A DNA stretch of 39,937 nt from Flavobacteriales bacterium (GCA_947504275.1 CANNHA010000008.1:1-39937); one strand, 5' to 3'. Positions 9,401 to 17,473 are shown, counted from the stretch's first letter. Notes: a model not told the origin generated them from the sequence alone. Translations and numbers: made by a program.

Positions 9401-10902
9401 CCACTGATGGGTACTTTGACGTGATGATCACCAATCCAGACGGCATGGTGAATGCGATGCAATTTGACATCAGCGGCGCAACCATCATGAGCGTTGAAAG
9501 TTTGTTACCCAATACAACCTGGAGTTCTCACCTTTTCTTTGAAGACGAGGGAACCAAGATTGCCGCATTGGGACACTTGGGAACCATGATTCCCGTTAAC
9601 TTCAGCGCATTGCCCGTATTACGTGTTCACTATGCCAACATCACCAACAATGAAATTTGCATTGGCAACATCGATGAAATCATCAATGTCTTCATGCACA
9701 ATATTCTCACACAAGTCGGGCCATGTGTTCCCGTGAGTGAGATGATTAACAACCCTGTCTTTACCGAGGCCAATTGTGTGAGCAGTCCCGTTGTATTTAC
9801 AGACAACAGCTTTGGGAACACCACACGCACTTGGTATTTCCCAGGAGGAACACCGGCTACATCCAATGCGGCGGAAGTGGCCGTGCAGTATTCCGCTTTG
9901 GGAACATACAGCTTTGGATTGGTGATTACAGATGGAAATTACAGTGATTCCATTTGGTATGAAAACGCCGTGCAAGTTTCAGAAGCCGTAACCTATTACC
10001 AAGACAATGATGGAGACGGTGAAGGAAGCAATGCGACAATTTCAGCATGCTCATTGCCTGCTGGTTATGTCAGCAACAGCAGTGACTGCGATGACAATGA
10101 TAACAACATCGCCACCAGTTCTGTTGAACTTTGTAACAACTACGATGACAATTGCAACAGCTCCATAGATGAAGGATTTGACCAGGACAATGACGGATAC
10201 AGCAGTTGCTTGGGCGACTGTGATGACAACAGTGCCATTGCGCATCCACAAGCCATGGAGTTGTGCAATTTGGTAGATGACAATTGCAACAGCATTGTGG
10301 ATGAAGGATTTGACAATGATGGAGATGGCTTTACGCTTTGCAACGGAGATTGCAATGACAGCAACGCAGGAGTCAATCCCACCACTGTAGAAACTTGCAA
10401 CGGATTGGATGACAACTGTGATGGATTAGCGGATGAAGGATTAACAACACCATGGTACAATGATATCGATCAGGATGGATACGGCGCTGGAGTAGCCGCT
10501 TACTTCTGTATCCAACCCGTAGGCATGGTCACCAACAATGCAGACTGTGATGACAGTGATCCCACCTTGAATCCTGCAGCAGTAGAGGTCTTAGACAACA
10601 CGGACAATGACTGTGATGGCTTTGTGGATGAGGGAGCGGTAAACAGTGTGTATGATTTGGATCAAGTACAATTGACCATCATGCCCAATCCAGCCAGCAG
10701 CCAAGTTGTCATTTATACCAATGCGCACATTGGCAATGTTCAGGTGAAGGTTTTTGATCAACAAGGAAAACAAGTAGATCAATTCCAATACACAGGACAG
10801 CGCACAGAGATCAATGTATCATCATGGGCAGACGGTGTGTATCAGTTGGTCTTCCAAACCGCCAATGGATATGGCATGAAGCGATTGGTGGTGGGGAGAT
10901 GA
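6415..10902 (+). CDS. Multidomain secreted lysyl-oxidase-like protein with MopE-type repeats and type IX sorting domain
   Basis: A 1495-residue exported mosaic. The ATG at 6415 begins a clean signal peptide (MRKLLFIALSF, ending near TNAQ); an open frame upstream overlaps the phosphatase gene. In order: two PPC-like beta domains (about 27-150, 170-320), each followed by a Cys-rich GCTDxxASNYNxCA repeat (C155, C325); a PKD domain (345-430); a third PPC-like domain (530-640) and Cys-rich repeat (C645); a lysyl-oxidase domain (675-862); a dockerin-like EF-hand segment (905-960, DLNEDGVVSIADA); a cohesin-like domain (985-1090); a second PKD (1105-1190); MopE-type Asp/Cys repeats (1195-1410, DCDDND and ELCNxxDDNCNxxxDEG); and a Por sorting domain (1420-1495). 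The oxidase part shows WDLCHNHYH (W744-H752), K775 in FKNGFC and Y807 in GCYDVY, matching the copper ligands and LTQ pair of animal LOX. It would oxidise amines or lysines on extracellular proteins; the substrate is unknown. Confidence 0.88.
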   Translation: MRKLLFIALSFISSICTNAQAPANDACANATTLNINGDTLMYTNVGTVVNGTNPTCGGTNAINDVWFSFVYAGGNISITTFLTGTLTDTRMALYSACGGSQLVCNDDFGGTYASQINVGCPTLSLGATYYLQVGGYQSLTGTFGLSIVSTTVVDCTDPNASNYNACATIDGGNCLITNANDACDNAVLLLPNSGPVNTTNIDASAGATPGCGGAIKDVWFKFVYQGGNYTITLGASSATDTTQVVDTQMAIYDNCGGSIIACDDDDAAGNYSMIRFGCPQGNGTGGAFEDDQLEIGHTYYIQAGGYNNTEGLFSINLTTATVAGCTDSDASNYNTCATQDNGTCEFPPIAANFNYNVVSNSNSCYTIQFNNSSEGNQVSHQWTFNGSVDVFNSNLENPVVTYPGPGVYSTTLMVTDPMGITSNITQNVIVTEAQILTIDITADNLPQQTSWKVFNAENTLIAQGTTNDATLCIANECHRVEFYDTGSNGICCNNGNGAYNLFLNGVSIATGGTFGNYTFIEVNCAQGSTCEDPIIASLDTLTVPAPNTWYSFTPSVNGQYRISTCGLADCNTTIWLYDYCNMANFDESNAATYTYNDDFCGEQAEITPYLEGGITYYVRVGDHNNDCATNGYQISFTYMGPVQGCMDELACNYSPLAEMPATCYYNGDPNCNNLGPDLSVDGNLLYTSMYQTTINGTDACLVNEGCLQGLGNREIIRFSTRIDNIGNQDYFIGVPNTNNEQFVWDLCHNHYHYAGYAEYELYDATGNLMPEVGFKNGFCVLDLGCVTGVAKFGCGNMGITAGCYDVYNAGLQCQWVDVTDVPAGTYHLVLKTNWDHDPDMLGRYELAYNNNWAQVCFSFERNEMDQLINFQKLPMSACGILTDCLGQPFGNAQPDCQGNCPGQIKKGDIATDLMYDLGDIYAYGNASVAENLGATDCNDLNEDGVVSIADATYLDQCIHTQQDQGILPGLMEPCAWDPEIIDVSETATLSIGNLNTTDGYFDVMITNPDGMVNAMQFDISGATIMSVESLLPNTTWSSHLFFEDEGTKIAALGHLGTMIPVNFSALPVLRVHYANITNNEICIGNIDEIINVFMHNILTQVGPCVPVSEMINNPVFTEANCVSSPVVFTDNSFGNTTRTWYFPGGTPATSNAAEVAVQYSALGTYSFGLVITDGNYSDSIWYENAVQVSEAVTYYQDNDGDGEGSNATISACSLPAGYVSNSSDCDDNDNNIATSSVELCNNYDDNCNSSIDEGFDQDNDGYSSCLGDCDDNSAIAHPQAMELCNLVDDNCNSIVDEGFDNDGDGFTLCNGDCNDSNAGVNPTTVETCNGLDDNCDGLADEGLTTPWYNDIDQDGYGAGVAAYFCIQPVGMVTNNADCDDSDPTLNPAAVEVLDNTDNDCDGFVDEGAVNSVYDLDQVQLTIMPNPASSQVVIYTNAHIGNVQVKVFDQQGKQVDQFQYTGQRTEINVSSWADGVYQLVFQTANGYGMKRLVVGR
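10001..10640 (+). repeat. MopE-type Asp/Cys repeat block in the secreted oxidase
   Basis: Four successive coding repeats of the pattern DxDxDG(Y/F), then C(D/N)D, then (E)xCNxxDDNCNxxxDEG. This pattern is catalogued as a putative metal-binding MopE motif. The Asp spacing also suits calcium binding. Repeat edges are approximate. Confidence 0.8.
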
Positions 10903-10954
10903 GAAATTTACTCTATATGAAGGGTAGAATAAACCAGTGGGGTTATATTTGGGT

Positions 10955-12859
10955 ATGAAAAGGATTTTATTTTTCATTTTTTGCGTTTCATTGATTGGAG
11001 GGTTGAATGCTCAGACCCGATATATAGATGAGGTTTTTTCTGAAGTTGATATCCAGTCGAATGTCACTTATGGTGTTAACGCAACAGTACTTTATTATGC
11101 CATTGCTGGTGAAGCCGTTCCAGAAGCTTTGAAAATGGATATTTATACGCCTGTTGGAGATACAGAAACTGAGCGTCCATTGATGTTGTATTTCCACACA
11201 GGAAACTTCTTACCATCGGCTTATGTTTCTCCTCAATTAAATAACGGAGGAACAGGAGGACAGAAGACGGATTCATCTGCTGTAGAAATTTGCCAGCGAT
11301 TTGCGCGTATGGGCTATGTGGTTGCTTCATGTGACTATAGACTAGGATGGAACCCGATAGCTCCTACTCAGGAAGAGCGTGTAAATACGCTAATCAATGC
11401 CGTTTACCGTGGAGTTCAAGATTGCAGGACTGCGATTCGATTCTTCAGAAAGTCTCATGCCGAAATGGGTAATATATTCGGCATTGATACCAGCAGAATT
11501 GTTACATTTGGTCAAGGTTCAGGGGGTTACATCACATTAGCCAATGCAAGTTTAGACATTTATGAAGATGTTTTATTGCCCAAGTTTTTTGGTTCCAACA
11601 ACTTACCAATGGTGATTGAAATTGTCAATGGAAATTTAGATGGGACAACAATTGGTATCAATCCATTGACTGGTGATACTTTGTGTTACCCCAACCATGT
11701 GGGATATTCTTCAAATGTCAACGCTACTGTAAACCTAGGCGGAGCAATTGGTGACATTTCCTGGTTTGATGAGACTGATGGTCCTGTGATATCTTTCCAT
11801 ACACCAACGGATCCTTTTACTCCATACGGGGATGGAATGGTAATTGTTCCTGTTCAACCAACACCTTTGAATGTTGTTGAAGTAAGTGGAAGTTTTTCAG
11901 TCCAACAATTGGCAACCGAATTTGGAAACAATGCAATTTTCGAAACAATTGGCAATGGTGTGGCTGATCCTTTCCCATCTTACACCTCAGCATCCCTTCT
12001 GCATAACGAAGGGAATTTAGGACTATTTCCTTTGGTAAGGCCAAGCTCACAACCCTATGATAGTGCACCTTGGGAGTGGTGGGCACCAACCAATCCGAAT
12101 AATTCTAATGGATTAGTAACCAATCCGGATATGTCAGCCCTGAAAGGCCGAACTTTCTGCGATACAATCATAAAATTCACGGCACCACGTTTATACCTTT
12201 CTCTTCAAAACTCAAACAATGGAGGTAACGGAGGAGGATGGATAGTATCAGGATGTATGGATCAAAATGCATGCAACTACAATCCTAGCGCGCAACAGAG
12301 CAACGGCACTTGCCTTTTCCCTGGTAACTCATGCAATGACAACCAGGCCAATACAATCAACGATTTAGTAACCAGTGAGTGTATCTGCGCCGGAACACCA
12401 ACCGATCTCAATGGCAACAACGAAAACACCTACCAAGGTTTATTCTATCAAGCTGTTGCCAGAAACGCAGATGGAACACCAATGGCCAATCAGAACGTCA
12501 GTATTCGTTTCAGCTTGCACCAAAGCACAGCCACTGGTGCGATAGAATACCAAGAAGTGCAAAATGTAAATTCAAATGCTTTGGGATTGTTCACCACCTA
12601 CTTTGGGTCAGGTCAAGCCTCAGTTGGAAACTTCAACAATATCCAATGGGGTGTCAATACCAAATACCTACAAGTTGAAATGTACACCACCAACTGGCAA
12701 ACCATAGGTACCCAACAATTGGCAGCGGTACCTTATGCCATTCGCGCACAACAAGTGGAACCCAATGGTCTTAAATTACAATCGCCCAACGGAAATTGTT
12801 ACATATTACAAGTAAACAATTCTGGTCAGTTGTCCACCATTGCAGTGCCTTGCGATTGA
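10955..12859 (+). CDS. Secreted alpha/beta hydrolase with Cys-rich repeat and C-terminal structural domain
   Basis: A 634-residue exported protein. The ATG at 10955 gives a signal peptide (MKRILFFIFCVSLIGGLNAQ); a GTG at 10937 is the alternative. Residues about 40-420 form a carboxylesterase-like alpha/beta hydrolase: MDIYTPVGD and LMLYFHTGNF near the oxyanion region, FARMGYVVASCDYRLGW, and a nucleophile elbow FGQGSGG with S189. D in HTPTDPFTPY is a candidate acid; the catalytic His is not obvious. A Cys-rich repeat GCMDQNACNYNPSA follows, like those in the preceding gene, then a domain starting FYQAVARNADGTPMANQNVS and ending VPYAIRAQQ, common at the ends of Bacteroidota surface proteins. 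There is no type IX sorting domain, so its export route is unclear. Substrate unknown. Confidence 0.8.
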   Translation: MKRILFFIFCVSLIGGLNAQTRYIDEVFSEVDIQSNVTYGVNATVLYYAIAGEAVPEALKMDIYTPVGDTETERPLMLYFHTGNFLPSAYVSPQLNNGGTGGQKTDSSAVEICQRFARMGYVVASCDYRLGWNPIAPTQEERVNTLINAVYRGVQDCRTAIRFFRKSHAEMGNIFGIDTSRIVTFGQGSGGYITLANASLDIYEDVLLPKFFGSNNLPMVIEIVNGNLDGTTIGINPLTGDTLCYPNHVGYSSNVNATVNLGGAIGDISWFDETDGPVISFHTPTDPFTPYGDGMVIVPVQPTPLNVVEVSGSFSVQQLATEFGNNAIFETIGNGVADPFPSYTSASLLHNEGNLGLFPLVRPSSQPYDSAPWEWWAPTNPNNSNGLVTNPDMSALKGRTFCDTIIKFTAPRLYLSLQNSNNGGNGGGWIVSGCMDQNACNYNPSAQQSNGTCLFPGNSCNDNQANTINDLVTSECICAGTPTDLNGNNENTYQGLFYQAVARNADGTPMANQNVSIRFSLHQSTATGAIEYQEVQNVNSNALGLFTTYFGSGQASVGNFNNIQWGVNTKYLQVEMYTTNWQTIGTQQLAAVPYAIRAQQVEPNGLKLQSPNGNCYILQVNNSGQLSTIAVPCD

Positions 12860-12897
12860 TCATCTGCCATTTTTTATTTTTTCCCACTAGGATCATC

Positions 12898-12905
12898 TAC
12901 CTTCG
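12898..12905 (+). promoter_or_regulatory. Possible -7 box of the ATPase gene
   Basis: TACCTTCG fits TAnnTTCG and ends 6 bases before the ATG at 12912, which would give an almost leaderless transcript. A T-rich stretch (12869-12882) lies where a -33 element would be, without a clear TTG. Confidence 0.3.
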
Positions 12906-12911
12906 CCACTG

Positions 12912-15413
12912 ATGAACCCTCATGCCTTTCCCTTTGCGGGTTTAACAGATGATGAAGTAGCCGACGCTCGAAAAAAATCAGGCGCCAATATCTACCATTT
13001 CGAGCAGGATTATACCCTGCTCAAAACCATCTTCCGATTGGTCAAAGAACCCATGATTCTTCTGCTCATGGTGGCTGCATTAATCTATTTTATCAGCGGC
13101 GCCATCAGTGATGCTTTCTTCATTCTGTTTGCCATTGTTTTTCAATCTGCCATTTCCCTATACCAATTCAACAGAAGCAACAAAGCCCTAAGTAAACTCA
13201 AAGCCTTCACTACCCCATCCTGTCAAGTCATCAGAAACCAGCAAGTAGTTGTTATTCCCACAGAAGATTTGGTGGTGGGCGATTATCTCATCGTCGAAGA
13301 GGGAGCTAGAATTGCTGCTGATGGCATCATCGTTCAAGCCAATGATTTTTCTGTTGATGAATCCATCCTCACCGGAGAATCATTGCCTGTTGTCAAAAAA
13401 GTCAACTCGTCAGAACAACAAATCTTTGCCGGAACGCACGTCTCAACTGGACTTGCGGTAGCCGTTGTTTCTCAAGTGGGACATCAAACACAACTCGGCA
13501 AAATTGGAAAAAGCCTCGAAAGCATTACAGAATCTCCTTCGCCATTGGAGATACAAGTGAATCAATTTGTAAAATTGATGTCCATCATTGGGTTGTGTGT
13601 GTTTGTCGTGGTTTGGCTTTTCAATTATGTGCAAAGCCACCTTATCATGAACAGTTTGTTGCAGTCCTTGACACTGGCCATGAGCATTCTACCTGAAGAA
13701 ATTCCCGTGGCCTTCTCTACATTCATGGCACTGGGAGCATGGCGATTGATGAAGCATGGCGTAGTGGTGAAACAAATGAAAACCGTTGAAACCTTGGGAA
13801 GCGCAACAGTCATTTGCACTGATAAAACCGGCACGCTAACGGAAAACAAAATGACCTTGGTTCAGGTGTATGTGCATGCTACCAACTCCATTCAACCCCT
13901 CTCTGAATCGCTAACAGCGGAAGCCCAAGAAGTCATTGCCGCCGCCATGTGGGCCAGTGAACCCCACGCCTATGACCCCATGGACATTGCCCTGCACAAC
14001 GCTTACACAAAAAGTTGTACAAAAGACCAACGTCCTTTTTTCAAAATGATTCATGAGTACCCCTTATCTGGGCAGCCTCCCATGATGACCCATATATACA
14101 GCAATGCAGACCACCAAAAGATCATCGCCTGCAAAGGAGCCGCAGAAGCCATCATTCAAGTTTGTGCATTGCCTGCTGAAATAAAATTGGAAATTGAGAA
14201 AGCCATTATTAAAATGGCGCAAAGTGGCTACCGCATATTGGGCGTTGCCGCATCCTCACAATCTTTCGTTGATTATCCTTTAATACAACAAGACATCAAG
14301 TTTGAATTCCTCGGCCTTGTGGCTTTCTATGACCCTCCAAAAGCCAACATCTCCAAGGTGATTCAAGAATTCTACACCGCAGGGCTCGATGTCAAAATCA
14401 TCACAGGGGACAATGCCATCACGACCTGTTCGATTGCCCAACAAGTTGGATTGCGAGGGCACGATCAGTCCATCAATGGCGAAACCTTGATGTCCCTTTC
14501 ACCAGATGAATTGCAGTTGGCTGTTCGTCAACATTCCATCTTTACCCGCATGTTTCCTGAGGCCAAATTGAAAATCATTGAGGCGCTCAAACGCGACAAT
14601 CAAATTGTAGCTATGACGGGAGATGGTGTCAACGATGGTCCAGCATTGAAAGCAGCGCACATTGGCATTGCCATGGGCATCAAAGGATCTGAGATGGCCA
14701 AACAAGCATCTGCGATGATTTTGCTTGAAGATGATTTGTCATTGATGGTGACCGCCATTGAATCAGGTAGGAAAATATACACCAATCTAAAAAAGGCGAT
14801 ACAATACATCATTTCCATTCACATCCCTATAATTCTGACAGTATTCATCCCCTTGGTTTTTCATTGGCAATACCCCAATATTTTTTCTCCCATTCACATT
14901 TTATTTTTTGAATTAATCATGGGCCCCACCTGTTCCATCCTCTTTGAGCGAGAACCGATTGAGCAGGACATCATGCTGCAGAAACCCAGGGCATTGACCA
15001 ATAAATTTTTCAATTGGCGGGAATTGTCTACCAGTATTGTTCAAGGGTTGGTGATTACTTTGGGCATGATGCTGATTTATTGGGTCGGTCAATACCAGCA
15101 GTGGACCGAAGCTGAAACACGTACAACATCATTTGTCACCCTGATTGCCTCCAACATCATGCTCACTTTGATCAACCGCTCGTTTTACCATTCCTTATTC
15201 ACCACGATGCGCCACAAGAATCCTTTGGTGCCTTTGATATTGGGAATTACCATGATACTGGTTGTTTTGGTTTTGGTGATTCCTCCATTTCGTCACTTCT
15301 TCAACTTTACCACCATGACACCCTTCATGATTTTCACCAGCATTGGAATAGGTGCAGCATCTGTCTTATGGTTTGAAGGGTGGAAGCTATATCAGCGAAT
15401 CAAAAAGTCATGA
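12912..15413 (+). CDS. P-type cation-transporting ATPase (P2-like, ion unknown)
   Basis: An 833-residue membrane pump that couples ATP hydrolysis to cation movement. Domain signs in order: N-terminal GLTDDEVADARKKSG; two membrane helices; actuator loop TGES (T154-S157); M4 with LPEEIPV (E262); phosphorylation site CTDKTGTLT (D304); nucleotide-binding CKGAAEAII; hinge TGDGVNDGPALK (D571); then six C-terminal helices. There is no N-terminal metal-binding domain and no CPC in M4, so it is not a copper pump. By eye the SERCA calcium ligands in M5 and M6 are mostly replaced (H637, I640, E667, M670, G671 in place of Asn, Glu, Asn, Thr, Asp), so calcium transport should not be assumed. Its stop overlaps a tiny ORF by 4 bases. 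Confidence 0.9.
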   Translation: MNPHAFPFAGLTDDEVADARKKSGANIYHFEQDYTLLKTIFRLVKEPMILLLMVAALIYFISGAISDAFFILFAIVFQSAISLYQFNRSNKALSKLKAFTTPSCQVIRNQQVVVIPTEDLVVGDYLIVEEGARIAADGIIVQANDFSVDESILTGESLPVVKKVNSSEQQIFAGTHVSTGLAVAVVSQVGHQTQLGKIGKSLESITESPSPLEIQVNQFVKLMSIIGLCVFVVVWLFNYVQSHLIMNSLLQSLTLAMSILPEEIPVAFSTFMALGAWRLMKHGVVVKQMKTVETLGSATVICTDKTGTLTENKMTLVQVYVHATNSIQPLSESLTAEAQEVIAAAMWASEPHAYDPMDIALHNAYTKSCTKDQRPFFKMIHEYPLSGQPPMMTHIYSNADHQKIIACKGAAEAIIQVCALPAEIKLEIEKAIIKMAQSGYRILGVAASSQSFVDYPLIQQDIKFEFLGLVAFYDPPKANISKVIQEFYTAGLDVKIITGDNAITTCSIAQQVGLRGHDQSINGETLMSLSPDELQLAVRQHSIFTRMFPEAKLKIIEALKRDNQIVAMTGDGVNDGPALKAAHIGIAMGIKGSEMAKQASAMILLEDDLSLMVTAIESGRKIYTNLKKAIQYIISIHIPIILTVFIPLVFHWQYPNIFSPIHILFFELIMGPTCSILFEREPIEQDIMLQKPRALTNKFFNWRELSTSIVQGLVITLGMMLIYWVGQYQQWTEAETRTTSFVTLIASNIMLTLINRSFYHSLFTTMRHKNPLVPLILGITMILVVLVLVIPPFRHFFNFTTMTPFMIFTSIGIGAASVLWFEGWKLYQRIKKS

Positions 15414-15493
15414 AAGGAGAAATCACTATATTTGGAAAGCAAGCATTGATTAAAAAAGGAATGCCTGAATTCATAGTTATAACCGAGTCATGA
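15410..15493 (+). CDS. Tiny ORF linking ATPase and methyltransferase genes
   Basis: A 27-codon frame (MKGEITIFGKQALIKKGMPE and seven more residues) that starts with ATGA overlapping the ATPase stop and ends with ATGA overlapping the methyltransferase start. It has no recognised domain and resembles no family I know. It may simply couple translation of the two flanking genes, or be chance. Confidence 0.3.
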   Translation: MKGEITIFGKQALIKKGMPEFIVITES

Positions 15494-16245
15494 TACAAAA
15501 GTTCAAACAATTTTTCCGACCCTACTTCATCAATTACATTGCGAGAGAAATACCATTGCAATGGATACAAAAAGACGATGACGCAGGCTTGGTGCAGTGG
15601 TTCAAAGGAGCGAAATCAGTAACTCCTCCTGTAGGCAAATACAGCATACAAATTGAAAAGCGTGCTCAATTGACCAATGCCGCTGGTGCCCAGCCTTTGT
15701 GGGATGGTTATAAAGGAGCAACCAACAAAACCAGGAGCTCAGATCAAGTCCGTACCCAACCTTCAATAGGCAACCTTTTCACGCATTTGGTCACGCTTAA
15801 AAAACCAGAATTTGCAGTAGAATTTGGTACCGCATTTGGCATTTCAGGCATGTACTTTTTGGCTGGAATGGAGCAAGTGCAACAAGGGCAATTGCTGACC
15901 TTTGATCCCAATGACGTATGGGCCAAATTGGCCAAAGAAAATTTGGAACAAATCAGCCCACGGTTTCAATTGACCATTGGAACTTTTGAAGAACACATAG
16001 GACAAGTGCTTCCTGCTGGAAAAAAAATAGACTTGGCATTCATAGATGCCATACATACCAGAGAGTTTGTGATGCCCCAAATGGAGATTGTATTAAAGTA
16101 CAGTCAGCCGGGCACCATCATCATCTTTGATGATATTAATTTTTCGCAGAACATGCGGGACTGCTGGGAAGATGTGGCAAGGGATTCAAGGTTCAGCGCC
16201 AGTGTGACGTGCGGGGATCGGGTTGGGGTTGTTGAGGTGAAGTAA
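15490..16245 (+). CDS. Class I SAM-dependent methyltransferase (O-methyltransferase-like)
   Basis: A 251-residue soluble protein with a Rossmann methyltransferase core. The SAM-binding motif I is AVEFGTAFGISGMYFLAG, the acidic second strand is LLTFDPND, and a later strand reads IDLAFIDAIHTREFVMPQME followed by GTIIIFDDINFS. This resembles small-molecule O-methyltransferases and class I enzymes with a DxxH-type metal or substrate site. The N-terminal 90 residues are less typical. The acceptor is unknown. The start overlaps the tiny ORF upstream by ATGA, so it probably shares the ATPase transcript. Confidence 0.82.
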   Translation: MIQKFKQFFRPYFINYIAREIPLQWIQKDDDAGLVQWFKGAKSVTPPVGKYSIQIEKRAQLTNAAGAQPLWDGYKGATNKTRSSDQVRTQPSIGNLFTHLVTLKKPEFAVEFGTAFGISGMYFLAGMEQVQQGQLLTFDPNDVWAKLAKENLEQISPRFQLTIGTFEEHIGQVLPAGKKIDLAFIDAIHTREFVMPQMEIVLKYSQPGTIIIFDDINFSQNMRDCWEDVARDSRFSASVTCGDRVGVVEVK

Positions 16246-16291
16246 TAAATCATAAAAAAATTGTATTATTGCATTCAAAATAAATTTTATA

Positions 16292-16837
16292 ATGAAAAGA
16301 AATTCAATTTTATTGGGCATTACACTCGTATTTGGTGCGTTGTCCCTTTTGACAAGTTGCGGCAAGTATGAAGACGGACCAGGACTTAGTCTCAGATCCA
16401 AGGTGGGACGAGTTGCCGGGGATTGGGAAGTAACTTCTTTATGGTTGAATAATGAAAATATACTTAACGGTTCATACAGTGATTACATTCCTTGCATCGA
16501 TGGCTTTGATATTGCCTACACCATAAATCAAACCAATACATTTTCCCTTAGCTTCGAAAGGAGTGGGGATTGGAAATCGGAATTCACATCCATAGGACAA
16601 GAATTGGATTGGATGGCAACCTATGACAACTGTTTTCCTTACTATGCAAACGTCAATGAAACGGAGTCAGATAAAGGCACTTGGGAATTTGATTCAGACA
16701 AAGAAAACATCATCATGACCTACGACAATGGAAGCTACAAGGAAACTTGGGAGATCATTGAGTTGAGAGAAAAACAAATGAAATTGGAAATGATTGACGC
16801 AGGGGATAAATACGAAATGACATTGGAGAAGAAGTAA
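16292..16837 (+). CDS. Lipocalin-like lipoprotein
   Basis: A 181-residue lipoprotein. The signal peptide MKRNSILLGITLVFGALS leads to a lipobox LLTSC (Cys23). The mature start (GKYEDGPG, then GDWEVTSLWLN) matches the small beta-barrel lipocalin-like lipoproteins frequent in Bacteroidota: a Gly-x-Trp first strand, alternating strands such as TINQTNTFSLSFERSGDWKS and GTWEFDSDKENIIMT, and a closing YKETWEIIELREKQMKLEM. It is likely anchored at the outer membrane and may bind a small hydrophobic ligand, though none is known. A hairpin terminator shared with the convergent SOUL gene follows. Confidence 0.75.
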   Translation: MKRNSILLGITLVFGALSLLTSCGKYEDGPGLSLRSKVGRVAGDWEVTSLWLNNENILNGSYSDYIPCIDGFDIAYTINQTNTFSLSFERSGDWKSEFTSIGQELDWMATYDNCFPYYANVNETESDKGTWEFDSDKENIIMTYDNGSYKETWEIIELREKQMKLEMIDAGDKYEMTLEKK

Positions 16838-16850
16838 TCCTTCCTCTTTC

Positions 16851-16882
16851 AAAAAAACCGAGGTTATTCTCGGTTTTTTTTA
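16851..16882. terminator. Bidirectional Rho-independent terminator
   Basis: AAAAAACCGAG, loop GTTATT, CTCGGTTTTTT. The perfect stem has an A-run on one side and a T-run on the other, and lies between two convergent genes (lipoprotein ending 16837, SOUL gene ending 16880), so it can end transcripts from both directions. Confidence 0.9.
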
Positions 16883-17473
16883 TTTCAAAATTTCCACCCT
16901 CACCGCCACCTCATTTCTCCTATTCACCAATTGATAGGGAGGGTTGTAGCCCATGAATAAAAAGGGTCCCTGATAGCTGATTTGATTATCATTTAATACC
17001 TTAATCAATTGCTGCTTATGCTCCTCAATCTTCTCGTCACTGGACCATCCACCAAATTGAATCACTGCCATTCTTGAACCCTTCACCTTTTCTTGATAAA
17101 CACGTCCATCATTGGGTTTGGGCAAGCTGTCAACATTCAGAGCAGAGGGAACCATAAAGGACATTTTCATCTGATCACCCATCTCCATCACCACCGGTGA
17201 AGTCATGGCGATACTCTGTCCTTTGTCATTGCCGCCAAAAATGTATCCAGCCAATATTCTAAATCCCTTGCTGGCTCCATCCGCATAGGTACTATCGGTT
17301 AAATTCACACTGGAAAATACAGCATCCTCATATTGACGTATTTCAACAGATCCAATTTCTCGCTCTACCACATAGGCATATTGTTCGATATCATTGGACG
17401 ATTTAATGGTTACTCCCTGGATCATGAATACTGCAAAAATGATGATGACAACTAAAATGATGATTACTTTCAT
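16880..17473 (-). CDS. SOUL family haem-binding protein
   Basis: A 197-residue protein of the SOUL/HBP family, which binds haem or tetrapyrroles. The ATG at 17473 is preferred to a TTG at 17497. An N-terminal hydrophobic segment (MKVIIILVVIIIFAVFMIQG) suggests a membrane anchor or uncleaved signal. Family marks are YVVEREIGSVEIRQYEDAVF, ASKGFRILAGYIFGGNDKGQ, IAMTSPVVME, MSFMVPSAL, and AVIQFGGWSSDEKIEEHKQQ, ending in YNPPYQLVNRRNEVAVRVE. Bacterial roles are poorly known; haem handling is the usual assumption. It stands alone between a convergent lipoprotein and a divergent short fragment. Confidence 0.88.
   Translation of the reverse strand: MKVIIILVVIIIFAVFMIQGVTIKSSNDIEQYAYVVEREIGSVEIRQYEDAVFSSVNLTDSTYADGASKGFRILAGYIFGGNDKGQSIAMTSPVVMEMGDQMKMSFMVPSALNVDSLPKPNDGRVYQEKVKGSRMAVIQFGGWSSDEKIEEHKQQLIKVLNDNQISYQGPFLFMGYNPPYQLVNRRNEVAVRVEILK

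Noticed and set aside
12912-15413. Copper-exporting P1B ATPase fitting the copper neighbourhood
   Set aside because: There is no N-terminal metal-binding domain and no CPC or similar in M4 (it reads LPEEIPV), so this is a P2-like pump.
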